Source of the DNA: Leclercia pneumoniae
GTDB lineage: Bacteria; Pseudomonadota; Gammaproteobacteria; Enterobacterales; Enterobacteriaceae
Reading direction: 5' to 3'
NCBI RefSeq assembly: GCF_017348915.1
Contig: NZ_CP071383.1
Coordinates: 2,604,001-2,668,000, forward strand
DNA length: 64,000 bases
The notes under the pieces were generated by a model. The model saw nothing but the letters and a program-made list of their open reading frames with translations, was not told the DNA's origin and made no database searches. The first letter of the stretch is position 1, and each line of letters opens with the position of its first letter. The translations under genes were made by a program, and so were the position numbers. Positions 41,975 through 53,156 of this stretch are shown here, one piece after another.

Positions 41975-42765
41975 TTTTCCCATCCCGAATAACCAACTAA
42001 TATTTTTATGCGGTGTAACCGCACCCCGTGATGTCGCCGGGAAAAACCCCGGTAAAAAGAAGAAAAGGCTAAAATGCATAGTTGAATTAAGGTTTGTATA
42101 GAGTCCGAACGACACGAAAAAATAGATTCCTTTTCTTCGCGTTTATCATTTCTTACAAATAACTAAGATTTTTCCTAATTCGACGCAACTGTACTCGTCC
42201 GGTTTGTCACATACAATGCAGCCCTCGCTGAAATTTAAAATAAATGTGATCCACGTCACATAATTTAAGTGAATTTGAGGCAGAAATCCATCAGTATGAC
42301 TTCTAATTTGCCCTCTTTTTGAACGATTAAGGGAAGAATATATTCTGAACAGACGAATACTCATGCAGAAGTGTTAATAAGTCAGGCACGCATCTTGCCG
42401 AGAGCGTCCGTCATCGCCCCCTACGCAATATCAACCATTTCTATGTTAGAAACGTTAATAAAATACTCTTTAAATACAGCTGCATGAGGCATGTCAATAG
42501 GTAAACTATTACCTTGCGTTACCATTTTTTTGGTGGTTGATTTTGTTTAAAAGAGGTTGGCCGATGTGGATTGAATTTGTATGATTTCGGTTAAGTGCAT
42601 GTTTTTTGACTTGCTATGCAGTACACGGATTATTCTTTCTATAAGAATAATTAATGAATAATTATGATTAGCGTCACACTATTGACATGTCTACCCCTTG
42701 CGCTGAAAACCATTCCGCGCTAAAGCTGATGAATAGACCGCTCACGCTCTAAAAAGGAGTGTCCA
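41975..42765. promoter_or_regulatory. Divergent flhDC / uspC regulatory region
   Basis: A 790-bp AT-rich stretch without a convincing gene. By analogy with E. coli, where flhD mRNA has a leader of about 198 nt and CRP is centred about 72 bases upstream of the start, the flhD transcript should start near 42172-42180. On the uspC side a TTGACA is seen at 42682-42687, but the matching -10 is poor. The rest shows only A/T tracts, consistent with the many regulators that act here in E. coli. Confidence 0.6.
42245..42260. promoter_or_regulatory. CRP site upstream of flhDC
   Basis: TGTGATCCACGTCACA is a perfect match to TGTGA-N6-TCACA. Its centre (42252.5) is about 278 bp from the flhD start codon, as expected for the activating CRP site of flhDC, so glucose should repress motility. 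Confidence 0.92.
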
Positions 42766-43194
42766 ATGCGTTACTCCCATCTGCTTGTTTCTGTTGCTGT
42801 TTCTCCTGAAAGCCACTATCTCCTCGCCAAAGCGGTGGCCATCGCCCGCCCTTATCAGGCCAAAATTACGGTGGTTACGCTTAGGGCTGAACCGGAAATG
42901 TATAACCAACTCGCAGCGCCAATGCTGGAAGATATTCGTGGGGTTTTACAGGAAGAAACGCAGACATTTTTGAATGAACTTGTCGCGCAGGCAGAATATC
43001 CTCTCACCCGCGCAGTGATTGCAACGGGTGAATTGAGCGAATATATTCTCGATATTTGTGAAAAGCAGCAGGTCGATTTAGTGGTATGTGGCAATCATAA
43101 TCAAAACTTTTTTTCCCGGACTACCTGTTCTGCTAAAAAAATTGTTAGCAGCACTAAAGTCGACGTGCTGTTAATACCGCTCGGCGGTTTATAA
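42766..43194 (+). CDS. uspC: Universal stress protein UspC
   Basis: A UspA-fold protein of 142 residues with the N-terminal MRYSHLLVSVAVSPES and the C-terminal VDLVVCGNHN...VDVLLIPLG pattern. In E. coli UspC (YecG) supports osmotic-stress signalling and affects motility. It is divergent from flhDC and convergent with otsA. AAGGAG lies 7 bases before the ATG. Confidence 0.95.
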   Translation: MRYSHLLVSVAVSPESHYLLAKAVAIARPYQAKITVVTLRAEPEMYNQLAAPMLEDIRGVLQEETQTFLNELVAQAEYPLTRAVIATGELSEYILDICEKQQVDLVVCGNHNQNFFSRTTCSAKKIVSSTKVDVLLIPLGGL

Positions 43195-43213
43195 AGCCAC
43201 CGGCGGTATGACC

Positions 43214-45464
<2,251 letters not shown>

Positions 45465-45512
45465 CTACAGCCATGTAAGTATAGACAGTGTGACGCTGCT
45501 CGCCATTTGAAG

Positions 45513-45542
45513 ACCCCCTTCCCGCTGCGGCTGGAAGGGGGT
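45513..45542. terminator. Hairpin between araH and otsB
   Basis: ACCCCCTTCC (45513-45522) and GGAAGGGGGT (45533-45542) form a perfect 10-bp stem with a 10-base loop. The better T-tract (TTTT, 45542-45545) is on the plus strand, although the gene it should end, araH, is on the minus strand and ends 50 bp away on that side, i.e. after the hairpin in transcription order it lies beyond the araH stop. Function as the araH terminator is likely but orientation evidence is weak. Confidence 0.55.
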
Positions 45543-45592
45543 TTTGTAGGCAACTACACTTAAAAGTTGGGTCGCCAGAGGGGGATTTTTGC

Positions 45593-46573
45593 TTAAACTG
45601 TGCGCTTCGCTTTTTGCTTATAACGGTCGAAGATCACCGCTGCCAGCAGGATGAGGCCGCGAACCACGTACTGCGAGAACGGGGAGATATTCAACAGGTT
45701 CATCGCGTTTTCCACCGTGCCGAGGATCAGGATACCGGCCACGACATATGAGATTTTTCCGATGCCGCCTTTCAGTGAAACCCCGCCTAAAACGCAGGCT
45801 GAGATGACAATCAGCTCATAACCGATGGAGGTCATCGGCTGGCCGCTGGTCATACGCGATGCCAGGATAATACCCGCCGCTGCCGACACCAGCCCCGAAA
45901 GAACGAAGATAATGATTTTGGTGCGTACAACCGGTACCCCGGCCAGACGCGCCGCCTCTTCATTACCGCCAATGGCGAGGGTATTACGGCCAAAAGTGGT
46001 TCTGTTGAGCAGGAAACCAAAGATAATCAGGCACCCGACCGTCAGCCAGATAGGCGCCGGCAGCCCTAACCAGTTGGCATAGCCGAGCGTAAAGAAGCGC
46101 TCGTCTTCAATACCCACCGCTTTACCATCCGAAATGATATAGGCCAGCCCACGCACAATCTGCATGGTGGCTAGCGTCGTGATCAGGGCATTGATTTTCA
46201 GGCGGGCGATGACAAAGCCGTTCACCAGCCCACTGGCCACACCCAGCAGCAACCCGGCCGCGACGCCAATCCACAGACTTTCGGTCATATTGATGACCAC
46301 CGCCGTGGTGACCCCGGCGCAGGCGATGACAGAGGCCACCGACAGGTCAAAATCACCGGATGCCAGACAGAACAGCATTCCGCAGGCGACCATCCCGGAC
46401 ATAGAGATAGCCAGCCCCAGCCCCTTCATATTGATAAAGGTGGCAAAGTTGGGCACGAAAATCGCGCAGCCGAGAAACAGTACGGCGAAGACCACCAGCA
46501 TGCCGTATTGATCCCAGATACGCCCAAAGCTGAAGGCCGATTTTGGCGCTCCGGAAGTTGTGACAGAGGACAT
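45593..46573 (-). CDS. araH: L-arabinose ABC transporter permease
   Basis: The membrane channel of the high-affinity arabinose importer AraFGH. 326 residues from the second of two adjacent ATGs (GGAG 6 bases upstream). It has about ten hydrophobic segments. The family EAA-like loop is seen in GGNEEAARLAGVPVVRTK and the conserved GVSLKGGIGKI near 260-270. Last gene of araFGH, 14 bp after araG. Confidence 0.96.
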   Translation of the reverse strand: MSSVTTSGAPKSAFSFGRIWDQYGMLVVFAVLFLGCAIFVPNFATFINMKGLGLAISMSGMVACGMLFCLASGDFDLSVASVIACAGVTTAVVINMTESLWIGVAAGLLLGVASGLVNGFVIARLKINALITTLATMQIVRGLAYIISDGKAVGIEDERFFTLGYANWLGLPAPIWLTVGCLIIFGFLLNRTTFGRNTLAIGGNEEAARLAGVPVVRTKIIIFVLSGLVSAAAGIILASRMTSGQPMTSIGYELIVISACVLGGVSLKGGIGKISYVVAGILILGTVENAMNLLNISPFSQYVVRGLILLAAVIFDRYKQKAKRTV

Positions 46574-46587
46574 CATATTCTCCTTAA

Positions 46588-48102
46588 TCAGGCGACTGCC
46601 TGGCTAACTTTAGGCATCGCAAGGCTTAACGCCTGCTGTTCATTCGCCTGTTCATGAAGTAATTCACCGGCGATTTCACCTTCCCGCATTACTACTATGC
46701 GGTCGGCAACCCCCAGTACTTCCGGCAGATCGCTGGAGGCGAAGAGCACCGCCACCCCGCGTTTTGCCAGCGCGTAAATCACGTTGTAGATTTCATGCTT
46801 CGCCCCGACGTCAATGCCGCGGGTCGGTTCATCCAGCAAAATCACCTTCATCTCTTCCGACAGCCAACGCCCAAGAATCGCCTTCTGCTGGTTACCGCCA
46901 GAGAGGTTCATAATCAGCTGTTCGGCACCCGGCGTTTTGATATTCAGAGAACGAATGTGGTGGTCGGCATTGCTCACCTCCCAGCTATCGTTAATCAGGC
47001 AGCCGGCGCGGATGGTTTTACGGCGCGCGGAGATATTGATGTTATCGCGCACTGAATGCACCGGGATGATCCCCTCGGCTTTACGATCTTCGGGGCAGAG
47101 CATCATCCCCGCACGAATGGCGTGAGCAGGCTTCTGAATATCGATCCGCTGTCCGTCGATATAGACTTGCCCTTCGGTGATACGCGTTCCACCAAACAGC
47201 CCTTTCATTAATTCACTGCGCCCTGCTCCCACCAGGCCAAACAGACCGACGATTTCGCCGCTGCGCACCGTCAGGCTAATGGGCTTGCGTACGCCAGGGG
47301 CTTTAACCTCCTCCAGACGCAGCAATTCACCGCCATACTGACGCGGCTCCCAGTGATAGATATCCCCCAGGTCGCGGCCCACCATCGCCTGCACCAGCTG
47401 ATCATGATTGACCTGCTGCATATCAGAGAAGGTGCGCACATAGCGGCCATCTTTAAAGACGGTGATGGCATCGCTGAGGGCAAAAATCTCTTCCATACGG
47501 TGGGAGACATATAAAATGACGCGCCCCTCTTTGCGCAGCTCGCGAATCACGCGGAAGAGGTTGTCGATTTCGCGCGCCGAGAGCGAACTGGTCGGTTCAT
47601 CAAAGGCGATGACTTTGGCATTTCGCGCCAGCGCCTTGGCGATTTCAACCATCTGCCACTGACCAATTGAGAGATACTTAAGCGGCGTCTGCGGGTCAAT
47701 ATCCAGGCCGAGATGCTTAAGCTGCAAACCGGCTTCGTAATTGAGCAGGGAGCGGTTCACAAAACCGCCTTTATGGGGCAACTGGCCGAGATAAATGTTC
47801 TCGGCGACCGTCATCTCCGGCACCAGATGCAGTTCCTGATAAATAATCGCCACCCCGGCATTCAGCGCGGCGGTGGTGTCAGCAAACGAGACCTGCTCCC
47901 CTTTCAGGGCCAGGCTGCCCGTGGTCGGGGCGTAGTTACCGCTGAGAATTTTCAGCAGGGTAGATTTTCCGGCGCCGTTCTCCCCCATCAGGGCATGAAC
48001 CTGACCGGCATAGCAATCGAAGCTGATATCGGTAAGGGCATTAACACCGGGGAAGGTTTTGCCGATGCCGCGAAAAGAGAGATAGGGTTCAGACTGTTGC
48101 AT
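46588..48102 (-). CDS. araG: L-arabinose ABC transporter ATPase
   Basis: A double-ABC sugar importer ATPase; 504 residues from the ATG at 48102 (GGAG 5 bases upstream), as in E. coli. The first cassette has GENGAGKST, a degenerate signature LSIGQ and FDEPTSSLS. The second has [17 protein letters not shown] and [12 protein letters not shown], the usual asymmetry of monosaccharide importers. Upstream in-frame codons to 48165 are not supported by a ribosome site. Confidence 0.97.
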   Translation of the reverse strand: MQQSEPYLSFRGIGKTFPGVNALTDISFDCYAGQVHALMGENGAGKSTLLKILSGNYAPTTGSLALKGEQVSFADTTAALNAGVAIIYQELHLVPEMTVAENIYLGQLPHKGGFVNRSLLNYEAGLQLKHLGLDIDPQTPLKYLSIGQWQMVEIAKALARNAKVIAFDEPTSSLSAREIDNLFRVIRELRKEGRVILYVSHRMEEIFALSDAITVFKDGRYVRTFSDMQQVNHDQLVQAMVGRDLGDIYHWEPRQYGGELLRLEEVKAPGVRKPISLTVRSGEIVGLFGLVGAGRSELMKGLFGGTRITEGQVYIDGQRIDIQKPAHAIRAGMMLCPEDRKAEGIIPVHSVRDNINISARRKTIRAGCLINDSWEVSNADHHIRSLNIKTPGAEQLIMNLSGGNQQKAILGRWLSEEMKVILLDEPTRGIDVGAKHEIYNVIYALAKRGVAVLFASSDLPEVLGVADRIVVMREGEIAGELLHEQANEQQALSLAMPKVSQAVA

Positions 48103-48171
48103 AACGTCTCCGAAGATCGAGTAGTGAACGTCTGGCCCTCTGCACAGCGCAGAGGGCGCAATCACAGTAAC

Positions 48172-49161
48172 TTATTTACCGCCCAGCCCTTTTTTCTCCA
48201 GCTCTGCTTTGAAGTTGTCGCGGGTGATCAGCACCACGTCGGTCACTTCGGTAAACTTCGCCGGCTCTGCGTCTTTGGTCACCCAGTTGTAGAGCATTTC
48301 GCTGGATTTATAGCCATGCACGTCCGGGCTTGGCAGCAGAGAACCGTAGAAGCCGGTCGCCTTCGCTTTCGACAGTTCACTTACCGCATCCACGCCATTG
48401 ATACCGATACCGATAACGTCTGCGGCTTTAAAGCCCTGACCTTCTGTTGCACGCACGCCACCCAGCACGGTGTTATCGTTCATCCCTAACACCAGCCAAT
48501 GCTTCACTTCAGGGTGCTGTACCAGCATGGAATTCGCGGCATCGAATGCCCCTGGGATATCGTTAGATTTGGTTGGCACTTTGAAGATCTGTTTTTCCGG
48601 GAAGCCTGCGGCCTTCAGCGCATCCATGGAGCCGGTGGTACGACGACGCGCGGTATCCAGCTCATCTGCGGTAATCGCCATTACGCCGGTCTCTTTCACG
48701 TCCCAGCCGCGCTTTTGCATCTCTTTGTATAACTCTTGCCCCTGACGCTCACCGATTTTGGTGGCGGCCATCATCACCAGCGGTACGGTCTCCATCGGTT
48801 GACCTTTGGCGTTGACGAACTGGTCATCAACCGCGATCACTTTCATGTCGTAGCCGCGCGCTTTCGCCATGATGGCCGAGCCCAGTTTGGGATCCGGAGT
48901 ACAGATGACAAACCCTTTCGCGCCGCTGGCCGCCAGGCTATCGATGGCGTTCAATGTTTTCTCACCGTCCGGCACGGCAATTTTGATCACCTCGAAACCT
49001 AAATCCTTGCCGGCTTTGTCAGCAAATTTCCATTCCGTCTGGAACCAGGGCTCCTCTGGTTGTTTCACCAGAAAACCGAGCTTCAGATTCTCTGCCATAG
49101 CGGATTGTGACATAACCGCGGCCAGACCAATGGCCGCCAGCGCTTTAGTAAATTTGTGCAT
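48172..49161 (-). CDS. araF: L-arabinose-binding periplasmic protein
   Basis: Binds L-arabinose in the periplasm for AraGH. The ATG at 49161 gives 329 residues, the E. coli length, with a signal peptide ending near AMA-ENLK. The mature protein is very close to E. coli AraF throughout, including the sugar-contacting region QPEEPWFQTEW. It heads araFGH and is expected to be activated by AraC and CRP. Confidence 0.97.
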   Translation of the reverse strand: MHKFTKALAAIGLAAVMSQSAMAENLKLGFLVKQPEEPWFQTEWKFADKAGKDLGFEVIKIAVPDGEKTLNAIDSLAASGAKGFVICTPDPKLGSAIMAKARGYDMKVIAVDDQFVNAKGQPMETVPLVMMAATKIGERQGQELYKEMQKRGWDVKETGVMAITADELDTARRRTTGSMDALKAAGFPEKQIFKVPTKSNDIPGAFDAANSMLVQHPEVKHWLVLGMNDNTVLGGVRATEGQGFKAADVIGIGINGVDAVSELSKAKATGFYGSLLPSPDVHGYKSSEMLYNWVTKDAEPAKFTEVTDVVLITRDNFKAELEKKGLGGK

Positions 49162-49451
49162 GGTAAACTCCAGCTTTAATGTTCTTTTCTGTAGGGAAAA
49201 CGTATTCAAATTTAATTTTATCGGACTTAAAACAAGGCATTAGCGCCAGCAGGGATTAAAGCGCGTTTGCTTGAGATAGTTTTAGCGGGAAATTAATCAT
49301 CCATAAGAGAGCGCCATCACACGGCAGAATTACAGTAATTGCGTACATAAATTCAGCGAAAAATGACATAAAAAAAGGGGGTTTTGTCAGACAAATCAAG
49401 AGGGGGTAAGCAGGATAATCCATAACTTCAGCTATGATATCCTTGTGAAAT
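49162..49451. promoter_or_regulatory. araF upstream region
   Basis: The roughly 315-bp gap between araF and the DJ-1 gene holds elements consistent with araFGH control. A candidate AraC half-site contains ATCCATA (49299-49305; TATGGAT on the transcribed side), close to the AraC consensus TAGC-N7-TCCATA on one side only. A candidate -10 TAAAAT lies on the minus strand (49215-49220). A 13-bp palindrome TTTGTCAGACAAA (49383-49395) further upstream is of unknown use. Assignments are tentative. Confidence 0.45.
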
Positions 49452-49467
49452 GGGCGCCATAGCGCCC
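49452..49467 (-). terminator. Short hairpin after the DJ-1 gene
   Basis: GGGCGC (49452-49457) and GCGCCC (49462-49467) pair around a CATA loop, 10 bases past the stop codon of the DJ-1 family gene. The following minus-strand sequence ATTTCA is a poor U-tract, so the terminator is only probable. Confidence 0.5.
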
Positions 49468-49477
49468 GTAAGAAAAA

Positions 49478-50035
49478 TTACCAGGCGTAATAGATATGGT
49501 CGGCGTGATCGCGTACCGGAGCTTCGTCTTTTAAAAGACGCGCCGCCAGCGTCAGGGCAAAATCGAACGCATGCCCTAATCCTTTGCCGCTAAGAAGGTG
49601 GCCATCTTCTACAACCGGGGCATCAATATAGACGCCATCTTTTACGTCCTGCCAAAGATCGCCTGAACAGACATAGCGGCGCCCTTTTAATAAACCATTG
49701 CCGCCCAGTACACGTGCCGCCGCTGAGCAGATGGGGCCGATATATTTACCCATCTCATCGTGTGCCGCCACAAAGCGCACCACCTCCTCACTGGCGGCCA
49801 GATGGATACTGCCCTGCGGCCCGCCGGGCAGGACAACGGCGTCGTAGCGGGTCTCGCGCTTTTCACTCAGGGTGCTGTCTGCCACCATGGGAATATTATG
49901 GTAACTCACTACCGCACGCGACTCAGCGCAGGCCAGCGTCTCGACCTCAATGTGCATGCGACGCAGGATATCAATGGTAATAATCGCTTCTGCTTCTTCA
50001 AAACCGGGTGCCAGCAGCACCGCCACCTTTGCCAT
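49478..50035 (-). CDS. DJ-1/PfpI family protein
   Basis: A 185-residue class-I glutamine-amidotransferase-like protein of the DJ-1/YajL group. The ATG at 50035 follows GGGAG by 6 bases. Family features are the N-terminal VAVLLAPGFEEAEAI with the active-site Glu (about 15), and the nucleophile elbow GPICSAAARVL with its Cys (about 100). Relatives have been described as glyoxalases, chaperones or deglycases; which applies here is unknown. It lies between araF and ftnB, where E. coli K-12 has no such gene, suggesting a lineage-specific gain or loss. Confidence 0.8.
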   Translation of the reverse strand: MAKVAVLLAPGFEEAEAIITIDILRRMHIEVETLACAESRAVVSYHNIPMVADSTLSEKRETRYDAVVLPGGPQGSIHLAASEEVVRFVAAHDEMGKYIGPICSAAARVLGGNGLLKGRRYVCSGDLWQDVKDGVYIDAPVVEDGHLLSGKGLGHAFDFALTLAARLLKDEAPVRDHADHIYYAW

Positions 50036-50570
50036 AAACCACTCCCGTATCCAACAAAGATAAAACAATGTTTCATTTTTACAGAAGTTTTGCCAGCAAA
50101 CCTCATGATGGATCACAGAACGGGCTAAAGCAGGAGAAAGACTTTTGAAGATGGCGCTTAGCCGTCGTTGTGCTGAATAAATAACCAACGCGTGTGAACT
50201 GAGACAGGGACACTGGTTTTTATTGCTTGGATCATTTTTCTCAAGCGCATAAAAACAGGGGGGATTGATAAAGACCCATCCGGATCAATAAATGGAAATT
50301 AATTTTATATATCAACATGTTATAAGAAACATAACTACCAACTAAATTGTCAACATCTTCCCTGCGTTAAGTTTTATAAATTAAGAGTAATGAACGGTAA
50401 GAATATATTTATAAGGATTTTCTTATAAAAGCGCCAGGGGTATTATAATTTGTGTTAAGTGCACTTAATGAATATTTCTCATCTTTCATCTTCTGAAGAG
50501 CAACTATATTTATAAGCCCTTCGAGGTGAAATTTACCCCGTTCAAGACCCCCAAATAAAAGGAAGTTATT
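50036..50570. other. Gene-free divergent region between DJ-1 gene and ftnB
   Basis: About 530 bp, strongly AT-rich from 50280 to 50520. The only clear structure is a 14-bp perfect palindrome TTAAGTGCACTTAA (50455-50468), about 100 bp before the ftnB start and next to TATTATAATT, which could be a -10 region. No convincing gene, Fur box or small RNA was seen. Confidence 0.5.
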
Positions 50571-51074
50571 ATGGTTGTTCAGGTCATGATGAAGAAACTT
50601 AACACCCAGATGAATCGGGAGTATTACGCTTCTAATCTTTATCTCCGCCTCAGTGAATGGTGCTCACACAACAGTCTGAATGGTACAGCAACATTTTTGC
50701 GTACCCAGGCGCAGAGCAACGTCACTCAGATGATGCGGGTATTTGACTTTATAAAAGCCTCTGGCGCCATGCCGGTTCTTGAAGCCATTGATTTGTGCGA
50801 CGAAGATTACTCCACGCTGGAAGCACTCTTTCAGCGAACGCTTGAAGATTATGAACAGCGCCATCATAACCTTGCGGAATTAACGCAGGATGCCAGAGCG
50901 TTGAAAGATAGCAGCACGCTCAATTTCCTGCAGGAAATTAAACAAGAACAGCAGCAAGATGGCCTGTTATTAAAAGCGGTACTCGACGAAGTGAAGAATG
51001 CCCGCCAGGCGGGCTTATGTCAGGAACAGACCGACCGACATCTCCTGAATATTGTCAGCCATCAGCACCATTAA
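50571..51074 (+). CDS. ftnB: Ferritin-like protein FtnB
   Basis: A 167-residue ferritin-fold protein very similar to E. coli FtnB (YecI), e.g. [22 protein letters not shown] and [20 protein letters not shown]. Several ferroxidase-centre residues of FtnA (Glu/His in the EEMTHMQ region) are replaced here (QSNVTQMM), so it probably does not store iron in the usual way. In E. coli it has been linked to iron-sulfur repair. AAGGAAG precedes the ATG. Confidence 0.95.
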   Translation: MVVQVMMKKLNTQMNREYYASNLYLRLSEWCSHNSLNGTATFLRTQAQSNVTQMMRVFDFIKASGAMPVLEAIDLCDEDYSTLEALFQRTLEDYEQRHHNLAELTQDARALKDSSTLNFLQEIKQEQQQDGLLLKAVLDEVKNARQAGLCQEQTDRHLLNIVSHQHH

Positions 51075-51092
51075 TCCTCCTGTTGCTTAAAC

Positions 51093-51115
51093 GCCCGGCT
51101 CCGCCGGGCTTTTTT
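51093..51115 (+). terminator. Rho-independent terminator of ftnB
   Basis: GCCCGGC (51093-51099) and GCCGGGC (51103-51109) with a TCC loop are followed by six T residues (51110-51115). Confidence 0.95.
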
Positions 51116-51241
51116 ATGTTACACAAAAGTTACTAACGCATTGCTTTTATTAACTTTTAATAAATCCGATCCCGCTCGCAATGAATACCCACACATCATG
51201 TAATGATTTGGCAAAATCTGTTTACATTGATGAGGGCGTTC

Positions 51242-52585
51242 ATGATTACGATGGAATTTCTGGTCATTATCCTCTGCCTGCTGGCGGGCACGCGGTTTGG
51301 CGGAATGGGGCTTGGCCTGATAAGCGGCATTGGGCTATTTATTCTCTGCTTTATTTTTGGTCTGCAGCCCGGTAAACCCCCGGTCGATGTGATGCTCACC
51401 ATCCTGGCGGTGATCGGCTGTGCGGCCACGCTGCAAACCGCAGGCGGGTTAAATGTGATGATGCAGTTTGCGGAACGGCTGCTGCGCCGACATCCTCAGC
51501 ACATCACCCTGCTGGCCCCTTTTACCACCTGGATGTTGACCTTTCTCTGCGGCACGGGGCATGTGGTTTACGCCATGTTTCCTATTATCGCCGACATCGC
51601 GCTGAAAAAAGGGATCCGCCCCGAGCGCCCGATGGCCGTAGCCTCTATTGCTTCGCAGATGGCGATCACCGCATCGCCAGTCTCTGTGGCGGTGGTGTCA
51701 TTGATCTCTATCCTTGCCCAGCATCACGGGGGCGGTCAGGCCTGGGGCATTCTGCAGATTCTGGCCGTGTCAGTACCCGCGTCGTTAGCGGGTGTGGCGA
51801 TAGCGGCGCTCTGGAGCCTGCGCCGGGGTAAAGATCTGGCCGATGATGAAGCGTTTCAGAAGCGAATCAGCGACCCTGAGCTACGAAAGTTTATTTACGG
51901 TAACACTGAGACCCTACTTAACCAGCAATTTCAAAAACACGCCTGGTGGTCAACGTGGATCTTCTTTGCCGGTATTGCGCTGGTGGTTCTGCTGGGGGCG
52001 TTACCTGATTTACGGCCGGCATTTGAGGTGAAAGGCAAGCTGACCCCGCTCTCAATGAACCTGGTCATTCAGATGATGATGCTGATAGCCGGTGCGGTAA
52101 TGCTGGTGGTCTGCAAGGTTAACCCCTCATCCATTTCCAATGGCGCGGTCTTTAAAGCGGGTATGGTGGCCATCTTCTCGGTATTTGGCGTGGCGTGGAT
52201 GAGCGATACCTTTTTCCAGGCCCATCTGGAAGAGTTAAAAATGGCTCTGGAGGGGGTAGTGAAGAACCATCCCTGGACCTACGCCCTCGTGCTGTTTTTA
52301 GTCTCAAAGCTGGTGAACAGCCAGGCGGCAGCCTTAACCGCCGTCGCGCCGATGGGGCTTATGCTGGGCATCGATCCCAAAATGCTGATTGCTTTCTTCC
52401 CCGCTTCGTACGGCTATTTTGTCCTGCCTACCTACCCCAGCGACCTCGCCTGTATCGGCTTTGACCGTTCCGGCACCACGCGGATTGGCAGATTCATCAT
52501 CAACCACAGCTTTATCTTACCGGGGCTGATTGGGGTAAGCTGCGCCTGCGCGGTTAGTTACATGCTGGTGCAGTTGTTCTTCTAA
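51242..52585 (+). CDS. Dcu-family anaerobic C4-dicarboxylate transporter (DcuB-like)
   Basis: A 447-residue inner-membrane carrier closely matching the DcuA/DcuB family (433 and 446 residues) in such stretches as LQPGKPPVDVMLTI, LCGTGHVVYA, ITASPVSVAVVSLI, LVSKLVNSQAAAL and YPSDLACIGFDRSGTTRIGRF. It would exchange fumarate, malate, aspartate and succinate. The ATG at 51242 is chosen because GAGG lies 6 bases upstream and the length fits. It is not in the E. coli order here and is probably an additional paralogue; I cannot see whether dcuA or dcuB exist elsewhere in the genome. Confidence 0.88.
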   Translation: MITMEFLVIILCLLAGTRFGGMGLGLISGIGLFILCFIFGLQPGKPPVDVMLTILAVIGCAATLQTAGGLNVMMQFAERLLRRHPQHITLLAPFTTWMLTFLCGTGHVVYAMFPIIADIALKKGIRPERPMAVASIASQMAITASPVSVAVVSLISILAQHHGGGQAWGILQILAVSVPASLAGVAIAALWSLRRGKDLADDEAFQKRISDPELRKFIYGNTETLLNQQFQKHAWWSTWIFFAGIALVVLLGALPDLRPAFEVKGKLTPLSMNLVIQMMMLIAGAVMLVVCKVNPSSISNGAVFKAGMVAIFSVFGVAWMSDTFFQAHLEELKMALEGVVKNHPWTYALVLFLVSKLVNSQAAALTAVAPMGLMLGIDPKMLIAFFPASYGYFVLPTYPSDLACIGFDRSGTTRIGRFIINHSFILPGLIGVSCACAVSYMLVQLFF

Positions 52586-52594
52586 AAACCTTTC

Positions 52595-52618
52595 CGGGCG
52601 GCGCGCTGCCGCCCGTTT
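52595..52618 (+). terminator. Terminator after the Dcu-family gene
   Basis: CGGGCGGC (52595-52602) and GCCGCCCG (52608-52615) form a perfect 8-bp stem followed by TTTAAAAAC, a short T-tract. Confidence 0.75.
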
Positions 52619-52663
52619 AAAAACTTCACAAAAACGTTTCTAAATTCAAAACATCGGTTTATT

Positions 52664-52915
52664 TTAATGGGATTCGCCCTGCGGAGTGAACTTAAGCTCA
52701 ATCAACGCAATGGCTTTCTGGATAGCGCGCAGGGTGACCGGGTCGGCGGCGGCAGGATGGCTGCTAAAATCGATATTTTTGAGCTGGGTGGTCATCTTCT
52801 CGCGAACTTCGACCGGGGCGATGACGTCAAGCACGTCCAGAATCTGTTTAATGACCAGCTGGCAGGCGACCACGTCAGAGACCAGCTCCTGATCGGCACT
52901 CAGGTTTTGAGACAT
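52664..52915 (-). CDS. yecJ: DUF2766 protein YecJ
   Basis: A small protein of 83 residues nearly identical to E. coli YecJ ([20 protein letters not shown] and [14 protein letters not shown]). The ATG at 52915 follows AAGGAGA. It is predicted to be helical, with no membrane segment; its function is unknown. Confidence 0.92.
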   Translation of the reverse strand: MSQNLSADQELVSDVVACQLVIKQILDVLDVIAPVEVREKMTTQLKNIDFSSHPAAADPVTLRAIQKAIALIELKFTPQGESH

Positions 52916-52999
52916 TTGGCTTCTCCTTATTGAAAGGCGGCCATAGTAGCAAAACTCCTGCCCTTGCACCTTCCCGGATGCCGTTTTCGGGCATAAAAA

Positions 53000-53023
53000 A
53001 ACCTGCCGCAGCAGGTTTTTTTA
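53000..53023. terminator. Bidirectional terminator after azuC
   Basis: AACCTGC (53000-53006) and GCAGGTT (53011-53017) form a stem with a CGCA loop, with an A-run to the left (52995-53000) and a T-run to the right. On the minus strand it ends the azuC RNA one base past its stop. Confidence 0.92.
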
Positions 53024-53107
53024 TCAGAACATCGCGCCAGGCGGGACGTCTTTGAAGGTTTTGCAGTAGGTTTCCCACATGCTCTTCAGGATTGCGCGCA
53101 GTTTCAT
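53024..53107 (-). CDS. azuC: Small protein AzuC (dual-function AzuCR RNA)
   Basis: A 27-residue amphipathic protein, beginning MKLRAILKSMWETYC and ending FKDVPPGAMF, clearly the homologue of E. coli AzuC (28 residues). In E. coli it associates with the inner membrane and stimulates GlpD, while the same transcript (AzuCR/IsrB) base-pairs with mRNAs such as galE and cadA. GGAG lies 7 bases before the ATG. The start is fixed by this match. The transcript would run from near 53150 to the terminator at 53000, about 150 nt. One Cys is retained. Confidence 0.92.
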   Translation of the reverse strand: MKLRAILKSMWETYCKTFKDVPPGAMF

Positions 53108-53156
53108 CGGTATGCTCCGGTTGTTTTTATGTGCAGGTGTTTTGGTTGATGCGCTT

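Noticed and set aside
27485-42000. Large motility block considered as a horizontally acquired island
   Set aside because: Gene order, lengths and codon use match the ancestral enterobacterial flagellar cluster; only the pilus operon inside it is an addition.
42146-42364. 72-codon open frame in the flhDC upstream region
   Set aside because: It overlaps the CRP site and the expected flhD promoter, and shows no ribosome site or protein-like pattern.
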